Part shown: piece after piece, positions 1 through 5,119 of the stretch
Numbering within the stretch: the stretch's first letter is position 1
How the letters are laid out: every line of letters starts with the position of its first letter
Source of the DNA: Acinetobacter sp.
GTDB taxonomy: Bacteria; Pseudomonadota; Gammaproteobacteria; Pseudomonadales; Moraxellaceae
NCBI GenBank assembly: GCA_030152675.1
Contig: JASLIY010000016.1
Span: 1 to 5,538, forward strand
DNA: 5,538 nucleotides
Direction: 5' to 3'
The notes under the pieces: model-generated
What the model was told of the DNA's origin: nothing
The model's database searches: none
The model's input: the letters and a program-made list of their open reading frames with translations, nothing else
Translations under genes and position numbers: made by a program

Positions 1-45
1 CTACAGATGAGCTTAAGTATGAGTAATCAATTCGATTCAAAAAAG

Positions 46-74
46 TTGGTATTTTGCTTAAAATGACCTATATT
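46..74 (+). promoter_or_regulatory. Probable sigma70 promoter of the Lrp-type regulator
   Basis: TTGGTA at 46-51 and TATATT at 69-74 are separated by 17 bp. They match the -35 consensus at four of six positions and the -10 consensus at five of six. Transcription would begin near 80-82, giving a leader of about 23 nt before the ATG at 104. The first 45 bases hold no gene that I can support on either strand. Confidence 0.5.
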
Positions 75-103
75 TTTTCAATTTGGTGAGGGATAAAATC
101 AAA

Positions 104-526
104 ATGAATAATACAGATGACCAAATCCTCGGTTTACTCCGAGATAACGCAAGGATATCCATCACCACACTGGCCAGTACACTCAGGCTTTCCAGAGCCA
201 CTGTGCAAAAGCGGATTGAGTCAATGGAAGCCAATGGCATCATCACCGGCTATACCGTTCGAGTGAAACCCAGTGTTGAAAAAGATGTGATTCGAGCATG
301 GATGCATATCATGCTGGAGGGCAACAAGGCCAATGCAGTGATTCGCGAATTACGCATCGACCCAGCGGTCTGCAAACTACACTCGACCAATGGCAAATGG
401 GATTTATTGGTGGAACTCAAATCAGATGATCTGCAACGCTTTGACAAGATCCTCGATCGGATTCGCACCATTCCAGGAATCTATAACACCGAGACCAGTA
501 TCTTGCTTTCGACCTATAAACTTTAA
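104..526 (+). CDS. Lrp/AsnC-family transcriptional regulator
   Basis: A 140-residue protein with the two-part Lrp/AsnC layout. Residues 1-50 form a winged helix-turn-helix, with a recognition helix at about 30-42 that starts SRATVQKRI. Residues 65-135 form a RAM (ligand-binding and oligomerisation) domain, including TNGKWDLLVEL at 95-105, which corresponds to the family's glycine/aspartate effector-site turn. Family members bind DNA as dimers to octamers and often respond to an amino acid, but neither ligand nor target can be read here. I chose ATG 104, preceded by GAGGGA at 88-93. In-frame TTG 83 and GTG 86 would add seven or six residues, but they lack a Shine-Dalgarno and sit almost on the predicted transcript start. 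Such regulators often control a divergent neighbour, which would lie outside the window to the left. The next gene, 200 bp downstream, has its own probable promoter. Family assignment is firm; the specific role is unknown. Confidence 0.92.
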   Translation: MNNTDDQILGLLRDNARISITTLASTLRLSRATVQKRIESMEANGIITGYTVRVKPSVEKDVIRAWMHIMLEGNKANAVIRELRIDPAVCKLHSTNGKWDLLVELKSDDLQRFDKILDRIRTIPGIYNTETSILLSTYKL

Positions 527-539
527 GTCGTTGTAACTT

Positions 540-575
540 ATGATCCGTGATCACCCGCATTGCCATGCATGATCC
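540..575. repeat. Direct repeat ATGATCC with intervening palindrome
   Basis: ATGATCC occurs at 540-546 and again at 569-575, 29 bp apart. A perfect 8-bp palindrome, GTGATCAC, lies between them at 547-554. The cluster sits about 95-130 bp upstream of the predicted permease promoter and just after the regulator gene. It could be an operator, but the repeats are short enough to arise by chance. Confidence 0.25.
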
Positions 576-612
576 ATAGATGCTGTGAAGCAAAACGCAG
601 TGTATTTTTATT

Positions 613-643
613 TTCGCCGCGAGGGCTGTGCTATTTCGGCGAA
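613..643. repeat. GC-rich inverted repeat upstream of the permease
   Basis: TTCGCCG at 613-619 is perfectly complementary to CGGCGAA at 637-643 across a 17-nt loop. No T-run follows it on either strand; the T-rich stretch lies before it on the + strand. It is therefore not a standard intrinsic terminator for the regulator gene. It lies upstream of the predicted permease promoter, so an operator site is as plausible as an RNA hairpin. I see no gene in the rest of 527-726. Confidence 0.4.
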
Positions 644-668
644 CATCTTGCCAATTCTTGCTTTTTTG

Positions 669-697
669 TTTCCAATATCAGCCCACTCGATTAGAAT
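669..697 (+). promoter_or_regulatory. Probable sigma70 promoter of the purine permease
   Basis: TTTCCA at 669-674 and TAGAAT at 692-697 are separated by 17 bp, matching four of six and five of six consensus bases. The transcript would start near 704, leaving a short leader of about 23 nt. The -10 hexamer overlaps the in-frame TAG at 697-699 that closes the permease reading frame upstream. Confidence 0.45.
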
Positions 698-726
698 AGC
701 GCCATCTTGCCTACTACCCCACCCCT

Positions 727-2112
727 ATGTCACAACACGATCCCTCATCTCCCTCCAAACCCGCAATTGATTTAATTTATGGTTTGGATGATAAACCCAA
801 ATCTTGGGTGGCTTTTTTTGCAGCGTTACAACATCTTTTAGCGATTATCGTGCCGATTGTGACGCCTGGCTTATTGATCTGTTTGGCCTTAGGTGTTTCA
901 GCCAAAGATACCAATATGATTTTATCCATGTCCTTGGTGATTTCTGGTATTGCCACTTTTTTACAATGTAAAAAGGTGGGTCCTTTTGGTGCAGGTTTAT
1001 TGATTGTTCAAGGCACCAGTTTTAACTTTATCGGCCCCATCATCGGGATCGGAAGTGCCATGGTTGCCTCAGGGACACCCGTTGATCAGGTCATGGCTGC
1101 GATCTTTGGGGTAGTCATCGCGGGCTCATTTATCGAGATGGGCGTATCACGTATCTTGCCGTGGGTGAAAAAACTCATCACCCCATTGGTGACTGGCATC
1201 GTGGTGCTGTTGATTGGCCTCACCCTGATCAAGGAAGGCTTGATCAGCATGGGTGGCGGCTACCAAGCCATGCAAGCCAATACTTTTGCTAGCGCAGACA
1301 ATTTGATTATGTCCTGCACCGTGCTGGCGATTATTATCCTGCTCAACCGCATTCAAGTGGTCTGGATCAAAAGTTCAGCCATTCTAATTGCGTTGGTGAT
1401 TGGCTATATCTTGGCAGGCTTTATGGGTTATTTAGATTTTTCTAGCCTCAAAGACACACCAATCATCCAAATCCCAACTCCGATGCACTTTGGATTGAGT
1501 TTTGACTGGGGTTTATTTATCCCGATGGCCTTTATTTATTTGGTCACCTCACTCGAAGCCATTGGCGACATCACCGCAACATCTAAAATTTCTAACCAAC
1601 CCGTCGATGGACCGAAATGGATGCAGCGCATTAAAGGCGGTGTCTTGGTCAATGGTGCGAACTCATTATTGGCTGGTATTTTCAATACCTTCCCCAGCTC
1701 AGTGTTTGCGCAAAATAATGGCGTCATCCAACTCACCGGTGTGGCCAGCCGCTATGTTGGGATTTGGATTGCATTCCTGTTGATCCTATTAGGTCTGTTC
1801 CCCATCGTTGCTGGTGTGATCCAAGTGGTCCCACAAGCGGTACTCGGTGGTGCGGTCATGGTGATGTTTGGCGCAGTTGCCGCATCTGGGATTAACATCC
1901 TCTCTGGGGTACATTTAGATCGCCGCGCATTATTGATCATCGCCATCTCGCTGGCATTGGGTTTAGGTGTGGCACAAGTCCCACAAATCCTCGAACATCT
2001 CCCCGAACTGATTCGAAATATTTTTAGCTCAGGTGTGGCCACGGGCGGCATTAGTGCATTGATTTTAAATATCCTATTGCCTGCTACCCCCGCTGCTTCA
2101 GACCGCACATAA
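727..2112 (+). CDS. xanQ: NCS2 purine permease, XanQ-like xanthine/urate:H+ symporter
   Basis: A 461-residue polytopic inner-membrane protein of the NCS2/NAT family, about the length of E. coli XanQ (466). It carries the NAT signature as QNNGVIQLTG at 329-338, followed by VASRYVG, almost identical to XanQ. By alignment from memory with an offset of five, His36, Glu277, Asp281, Gln329 and Asn330 correspond to functional XanQ residues His31, Glu272, Asp276, Gln324 and Asn325. Two other positions differ: XanQ Asp304 is Asn309 here, and XanQ Asn93 in TM3 is Ser98. Proton-coupled xanthine uptake is therefore likely, while urate or broader purine use is possible. ATG 727 is the only good start: an in-frame TAG lies at 697-699, no other start follows it, and the next candidate (TTG, residue 20) has little support. 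No Shine-Dalgarno is visible, and the upstream bases are C-rich. Family is certain; the exact substrate is not. Confidence 0.9.
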   Translation: MSQHDPSSPSKPAIDLIYGLDDKPKSWVAFFAALQHLLAIIVPIVTPGLLICLALGVSAKDTNMILSMSLVISGIATFLQCKKVGPFGAGLLIVQGTSFNFIGPIIGIGSAMVASGTPVDQVMAAIFGVVIAGSFIEMGVSRILPWVKKLITPLVTGIVVLLIGLTLIKEGLISMGGGYQAMQANTFASADNLIMSCTVLAIIILLNRIQVVWIKSSAILIALVIGYILAGFMGYLDFSSLKDTPIIQIPTPMHFGLSFDWGLFIPMAFIYLVTSLEAIGDITATSKISNQPVDGPKWMQRIKGGVLVNGANSLLAGIFNTFPSSVFAQNNGVIQLTGVASRYVGIWIAFLLILLGLFPIVAGVIQVVPQAVLGGAVMVMFGAVAASGINILSGVHLDRRALLIIAISLALGLGVAQVPQILEHLPELIRNIFSSGVATGGISALILNILLPATPAASDRT

Positions 2113-2136
2113 ATCAACGTTGCACTGACCTGATTC

Positions 2137-2154
2137 GGCCCCTCTCATGGGGCC
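2137..2154. terminator. GC-rich hairpin after the permease gene, possible terminator
   Basis: GGCCCC at 2137-2142 and GGGGCC at 2149-2154 form a perfect 6-bp GC stem with a six-base loop, 24 bp after the permease stop. AAAACC follows it rather than a T-run, and the other strand has no T-run either. It may pause or partly terminate transcription or protect a 3' end, but it is not a textbook intrinsic terminator. Some read-through into rsmC is therefore plausible. Confidence 0.4.
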
Positions 2155-2189
2155 AAAACCGTATTCAATTTAACGTATAAGTGACGAGA

Positions 2190-3200
2190 ATGGATCCAAA
2201 AAGTGAAGTTGTCCTCCGACAACGTAATTATCTCAAAGGCCGTGTGTTATTTATTCACGCGCCTGCCGATCGACTGGCACATGCCCTGGCTCCCGATGTG
2301 GAAGCCACGCACTGGACCTGGAATTATAGTGACCATCTAGCACAGCGTGCTGCGCAGATAGATTCAATTTTTTCAGTAGAATTTCCAGATCAAAAATTTG
2401 ACCAAGTCGTAATTTTTGTACCCAAATCAAAAACTTTACTCGAATACGTATTGCATCAAGTCGCTGCGCATCTCGATGCAAAGCAACAGGTTTTTTTGGT
2501 CGGTGAAAAGAAAGCGGGAATTGAGCGGGCAGCCAAACAACTGCTGCGCTATGGCAAAACCCTAAAACTCGACAGTGCCAGACATTGCCAAATGTGGCAA
2601 ATGTCCTTAGAACAACGCATAGATTTAATACCGTTGCAACGTTGGGTTAAAAGTTATTACATTCCGTCACAACATGGTCAATTGGAAATATGTGCTTTAC
2701 CAGGCGTATTTAGTCAAGACCATCTAGATATTGGCACTGCTGAATTGTTGCCTTTTTTAGATCAAGTCAAATCTGGAACGCTTGCTGACTTTGGTTGTGG
2801 TGCTGGGGTGATCGGATGTTATTTGGCAAAATCCAATCCTGAAAATATGATCCATGCACTCGATGTTGATGCCTTTGCCTTGAAGTCAACGGCCTTAACA
2901 TTTGAACGCAATGCAATTCCCAGCACACAACTGAACTTACATGCAGTCACTGGGATTCAAGATGCACCTCAAAATTTAGATGCATTGATTAGCAACCCCC
3001 CCTTTCACCAGGGGATCCAAACTGACTATGATGCAAGTGAAAGTCTATGTCGACTTGCGCAAGCACACCTAAAAACAAAGGGTGAGTTGTGGATCGTCGC
3101 CAACCGCTTTTTAAACTATACAAACTTACTCGAACAACAATTCGACCATGTGAGTATTAAAACGGATAAAAATGGATTTAAGGTGATACATGCCTATTAA
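2190..3200 (+). CDS. rsmC: 16S rRNA (guanine(1207)-N2)-methyltransferase RsmC
   Basis: A 336-residue cytoplasmic enzyme, close to the 343 of E. coli RsmC. It uses S-adenosylmethionine to methylate N2 of G1207 in helix 34 of 16S rRNA, acting on the 30S subunit. RsmC has a degenerate N-terminal methyltransferase-like half followed by the catalytic half, and the length fits this. In the C-terminal half I see SAM-binding motif [10 protein letters not shown] at 198-206, and the catalytic SNPPFHQG at 268-275, which is the NPPF motif of base N-methyltransferases, then ANRFLNY at 304-310. I chose ATG 2190 because RsmC proteins typically begin MDP(K/R)SEVVLRQR; the in-frame GTG at 2181 would add three residues. 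The Shine-Dalgarno is weak. The 77-bp gap from the permease has a GC hairpin and no clear promoter. The lysP start region follows closely, suggesting a shared message. Confidence 0.94.
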   Translation: MDPKSEVVLRQRNYLKGRVLFIHAPADRLAHALAPDVEATHWTWNYSDHLAQRAAQIDSIFSVEFPDQKFDQVVIFVPKSKTLLEYVLHQVAAHLDAKQQVFLVGEKKAGIERAAKQLLRYGKTLKLDSARHCQMWQMSLEQRIDLIPLQRWVKSYYIPSQHGQLEICALPGVFSQDHLDIGTAELLPFLDQVKSGTLADFGCGAGVIGCYLAKSNPENMIHALDVDAFALKSTALTFERNAIPSTQLNLHAVTGIQDAPQNLDALISNPPFHQGIQTDYDASESLCRLAQAHLKTKGELWIVANRFLNYTNLLEQQFDHVSIKTDKNGFKVIHAY

Positions 3201-3228
3201 TAATAAACAATCGAGTGAAGGAATCACG

Positions 3229-4698
3229 ATGAAAGATTCAGATCATCCTCAACTACAACGAAAACTTGGTGCACGACATTTAAATATGATTGCCATTGGG
3301 GGTTCCATTGGCACAGGACTTTTTCTGGCATCGGGCTTAACAATTGCGCAAGCAGGCCCCGGCGGGACTTTACTGGCCTATGTATTGGTCGGGATCATGA
3401 TCTACTTCCTGATGACCAGTTTGGGTGAGTTGGCCACACATAACCCAACCTCTGGTGCATTTTTTACTTATGGTAATAAATACGTCGAAGAAGGTTTTGG
3501 TTTCGCACTGGGCTGGAACTATTGGTACAACTGGGCGATCACGGTCGCATTCGAGTTGGTTGCAGTTCAATTCATTATGAAGTTTTGGTTTCCCGATATT
3601 CCTGGCTTCTATTGGAGTGCGATCTTCCTCGCGATTATCTTTGCGATCAACGCACTCACCGTCAAAGGTTTTGGTGAAAGTGAATTTTTATTCTCTTTAA
3701 TTAAAGTCTTGGCAATTTTGATCTTTATCGGCATCGGGATCTATATGATCGCCAAGATCATGTTAGATCCTGCACAAACCATTCTTAAAAACTGGACTGT
3801 GGGTGAAGCACCATTTGTCGGCGGTTTGCAAGCCATGATTGGTGTTGCCATGATTGCCGGGTTCTCATTCCAAGGGACTGAAATGGTCGGGGTGGCTGCG
3901 GGTGAATCGAAAAACCCCAAGAAAACCATTCCATTGGCAATTAAACAAATTTTCTGGCGGATTTTGTTGTTCTATGTGGTGTGTATTTTCATCATCGGCA
4001 CCTTGGTTGCTTATAACGATCCGAACTTACACTTGGCCGCTGCTGGTGATGGTGACGTTACCCTGTCTCCATTTACGCTTCTTTATAATCAAGCAGGCTT
4101 AGCATTTGCTGCGAGCTTGATGAATGCGGTGATTTTATCTGCAATTTTATCTGCAGGTAACTCAGGCATGTACTCTTCAACCCGTATGTTGTTTGGTATG
4201 GCCCAACAAGGCCGTGCCCCAAAATGGTTTGCTAAACTTGATCCACGTGGTGTGCCGATGCATGCCCTGTATGCCACCACAGGGGTTGCCGCACTGTGCT
4301 TTTTAACAACCTTTATCGGTGAACAAAAAGTCTTTGCATGGCTACTGAATATGTCAGGCATGTGTGGATTTATCGTCTGGCTCGGTATTGCGATTTCACA
4401 TTATCGCTTTAGAAAAGGGTATATCGCCCAGGGTTACCAAGTGAAAGACCTAGCTTATAAAGCTAAATTCTTCCCCTTCGGACCTTGGTTTGCATTTATT
4501 CTGTGCTCAATTATTATCTTGGGTCAGAACTATCAAGCGCTCATCGGCGGTAAAATTGATTGGATCGGTTTACTCTCAACCTATATCAGCATTCCATTAT
4601 TCCTCGCCATCTGGCTGGGTTATAAATGGAAAAACAACACCAAGTTGATTTCGTATCAAGAGATGGATGTACGTCCTGTGGATGCAGATAAACAATGA
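3229..4698 (+). CDS. lysP: Lysine-specific permease LysP (APC superfamily)
   Basis: A 489-residue inner-membrane transporter, the same length as E. coli LysP and very similar throughout, so specific lysine:H+ symport is the likely role. It has about twelve membrane segments. Visible landmarks are the TM1 substrate loop AIGGSIGTGLF at 22-32, GFALGWNYWYNW at 91-102, the TM6 segment GFSFQGTE at 211-218 followed by AAGES at 223-227, and LSAGNSGMY at 308-315. Recalling LysP mutagenesis with an offset of four, the substrate-site residues Tyr102, Trp106, Lys163, Phe216, Glu222 and Glu230 are all kept as Tyr98, Trp102, Lys159, Phe212, Glu218 and Glu226. I chose ATG 3229, with AAGGA at 3218-3222 six bases upstream. 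An in-frame ATG at 3190 would overlap the rsmC end but has no Shine-Dalgarno. The 28-nt gap suggests cotranscription with rsmC. E. coli LysP also restrains CadC; no cadC is visible here. Confidence 0.94.
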   Translation: MKDSDHPQLQRKLGARHLNMIAIGGSIGTGLFLASGLTIAQAGPGGTLLAYVLVGIMIYFLMTSLGELATHNPTSGAFFTYGNKYVEEGFGFALGWNYWYNWAITVAFELVAVQFIMKFWFPDIPGFYWSAIFLAIIFAINALTVKGFGESEFLFSLIKVLAILIFIGIGIYMIAKIMLDPAQTILKNWTVGEAPFVGGLQAMIGVAMIAGFSFQGTEMVGVAAGESKNPKKTIPLAIKQIFWRILLFYVVCIFIIGTLVAYNDPNLHLAAAGDGDVTLSPFTLLYNQAGLAFAASLMNAVILSAILSAGNSGMYSSTRMLFGMAQQGRAPKWFAKLDPRGVPMHALYATTGVAALCFLTTFIGEQKVFAWLLNMSGMCGFIVWLGIAISHYRFRKGYIAQGYQVKDLAYKAKFFPFGPWFAFILCSIIILGQNYQALIGGKIDWIGLLSTYISIPLFLAIWLGYKWKNNTKLISYQEMDVRPVDADKQ

Positions 4699-4711
4699 TC
4701 TAAGTCGCGGT

Positions 4712-4759
4712 GCTGATTATATTTTGCTTGACTATTTATTTGAGCAATCTATAATCAGC
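4712..4759. repeat. 10-bp perfect inverted repeat flanking the rtcB leader promoter
   Basis: GCTGATTATA at 4712-4721 is perfectly complementary to TATAATCAGC at 4750-4759. A further interior pairing, TTGCTT at 4724-4729 with GAGCAA at 4742-4747, includes one G-T wobble. As RNA this could form a long stem-loop at the 3' end of the lysP message, but CCCCAATTT follows it rather than a T-run. As DNA, the right arm contains the -10 hexamer and the left arm lies just upstream of the -35, the geometry expected of paired operator half-sites. Which reading is right cannot be settled by eye. Confidence 0.5.
4728..4755 (+). promoter_or_regulatory. Strong sigma70 promoter of the rtcB leader
   Basis: TTGACT at 4728-4733 (five of six) and TATAAT at 4750-4755 (six of six) are separated by 16 bp, the best promoter match in the window. 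It lies 30-57 bp after the lysP stop. The transcript would start near 4761-4763, about 65 nt before the leader ATG and about 360 nt before rtcB. The -10 is embedded in an inverted repeat, which suggests operator control. I found no sigma54 site (GG-N10-GC type) in the gap, unlike the RtcR-driven rtcBA promoter of E. coli. Confidence 0.65.
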
Positions 4760-4773
4760 CCCAATTTACCACC

Positions 4774-4818
4774 TTGGTCAATCATTTAAAGATTCAGTAT
4801 TGGTCACAATTTTAAAGG
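4774..4818 (+). repeat. Imperfect direct repeat in the leader
   Basis: TTGGTCA occurs at 4774-4780 and 4800-4806, exactly 26 bp apart. Each copy is followed after four variable bases by TTTAAAG (4785-4791 and 4811-4817), so about 14 of 18 positions agree. The second copy runs into the leader Shine-Dalgarno. It could be a protein-binding site on DNA or RNA, or a local duplication. No function can be assigned. Confidence 0.35.
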
Positions 4819-4826
4819 AGAACGTC

Positions 4827-4856
4827 ATGCTTAAATTGGAAAACAACTTAAATTAA
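4827..4856 (+). CDS. Putative 9-residue leader peptide (MLKLENNLN) upstream of rtcB
   Basis: ATG at 4827 opens nine codons ending at TAA 4854-4856. A consensus-quality Shine-Dalgarno, AAAGGAG at 4814-4820, sits six bases upstream and is the strongest ribosome-binding site in the window, stronger than that of rtcB itself. That is hard to explain unless the ORF is translated. The peptide has three Leu, three Asn, one Lys and one Glu. It lies between a strong promoter and overlapping RNA helices that end in an intrinsic terminator, the arrangement of ribosome-controlled attenuators. The stop codon touches a 6-nt strand, ATCAAG at 4856-4861, that can pair with CTTGAT at 4886-4891, so a terminating ribosome would block that pairing. 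I do not recognise the peptide; it could also be the stub of a decayed gene. Confidence 0.5.
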   Translation: MLKLENNLN

Positions 4857-4875
4857 TCAAGCAGACGTCTACTCA

Positions 4876-4934
4876 CGGACACTGTCTTGATGGTGTCCGA
4901 ATGCCTATCAAATCCAGCATTCGCTGGTTTTTTT
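4876..4934 (+). promoter_or_regulatory. Candidate transcription attenuator with three competing helices
   Basis: Helix 1 pairs CGGACAC 4876-4882 with GTGTCCG 4893-4899 (7 bp, 10-nt loop). Helix 2 pairs CGAATGC 4898-4904 with GCATTCG 4917-4923 (7 bp, 12-nt loop). Helix 3 pairs CCAGC 4914-4918 with GCTGG 4923-4927 and is followed by seven T. Helix 1 shares bases with helix 2, and helix 2 shares bases with helix 3, so the order is anti-antiterminator, antiterminator, terminator. This is the strand logic of amino-acid operon attenuators. A difficulty is the distance: the 5' arm of helix 1 begins 19 nt after the leader stop, so a ribosome at the stop would barely reach it. Pairing is exact by inspection; the regulatory role is inferred. 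Confidence 0.5.
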
Positions 4935-5065
4935 GTACCTGAATTTGCTGTGGCTTTCACCTCACACCACAGCAAACAGCGCGACAACATACTGATGCTT
5001 GGACTGTAGGATAGATGAAAAATCGCTGCAGCCAAGTCCCTCAGCTTCGGACACTCCAATCAAGA
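4885..5065 (+). ncRNA. Candidate structured RNA domain in the rtcB 5' leader
   Basis: The segment is closed by a long-range helix. TCTTGAT 4885-4891 pairs with ATCAAGA 5059-5065, GG 4892-4893 with CC 5056-5057, and TGTCCGAA 4894-4901 with TTCGGACA 5046-5053, giving 17 bp with bulges of one and two bases on the 3' side only. Inside are the short terminator-type stem-loop 4914-4927; a perfect 10-bp hairpin, TTTGCTGTGG 4944-4953 with CCACAGCAAA 4967-4976 (13-nt loop); and an arm built from CTGA 4992-4995 with TCAG 5041-5044 plus GGACT 5001-5005 with AGTCC 5035-5039. The result is a closed multi-branch fold. It competes with helix 1 of the attenuator for 4893-4899, and CGGACACT is repeated at 4876-4883 and 5048-5055, as if for strand exchange. 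I do not recognise a known RNA family. It lacks T-arm features of a tRNA or tRNA-like Y RNA. A repeat element at the DNA level is the alternative. Confidence 0.4.
4914..4934 (+). terminator. Intrinsic terminator in the rtcB leader
   Basis: CCAGC 4914-4918 and GCTGG 4923-4927 form a 5-bp stem closed by the tetraloop ATTC, immediately followed by seven T at 4928-4934. It is the only stem directly abutting a T-run in the window. It lies about 185 nt upstream of rtcB, so transcripts from the promoter at 4728-4755 must read through it to reach rtcB. The stem is short, which suits a conditional terminator. Confidence 0.6.
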
Positions 5066-5119
5066 GAACGATCAAAATAACTCGATCATTCTAAAAGAAC
5101 TTGCTTAGAGAAATAAAAA

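Noticed and set aside
585..770. 61-codon ORF between the regulator and the permease
   Set aside because: It starts at GTG without a Shine-Dalgarno, covers the probable promoter, and overlaps the permease start in another frame. No recognisable family.
3190..3228. Upstream ATG as the lysP start
   Set aside because: It would add 13 residues (beginning MPINNKQ) that overlap rsmC and has no Shine-Dalgarno. ATG 3229 has AAGGA at ideal spacing and gives the family length of 489.
4901..4942. 13-codon + strand ORF (MPIKSSIRWFFCT) spanning the terminator
   Set aside because: No good ribosome-binding site precedes it, and its codons coincide with the terminator stem and T-run, so translation is unlikely. 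I keep the better-supported leader ORF at 4827-4856 instead.
4853..5059. 68-codon open frame on the - strand across the rtcB leader
   Set aside because: It has no convincing Shine-Dalgarno or promoter, resembles no protein family I can name, and runs through the inverted repeats and the T-run of the + strand RNA element. Its openness is better explained by chance.
4857..5060. tRNA or YrlA-type tRNA-like RNA beside rtcB
   Set aside because: I considered it because Y-like RNAs accompany rtcB in some bacteria. There is no GGTTCRA-type T-arm, no D-arm and no 7-bp acceptor of the right size on either strand.
4885..5065. MITE or other small transposon with 17-20 bp terminal inverted repeats
   Set aside because: The ends have no flanking target duplication (ACTG on the left, GAAC on the right), and the inner hairpins and terminator fit an RNA leader better. 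A genome-wide copy count would reopen the question.
4699..5119. Sigma54 promoter for rtcB
   Set aside because: I looked for a TGGCAC-N5-TTGCA-like site as used upstream of E. coli rtcBA. The nearest strings, around 4774 and 4801, lack the required GG and GC pair at the right spacing.
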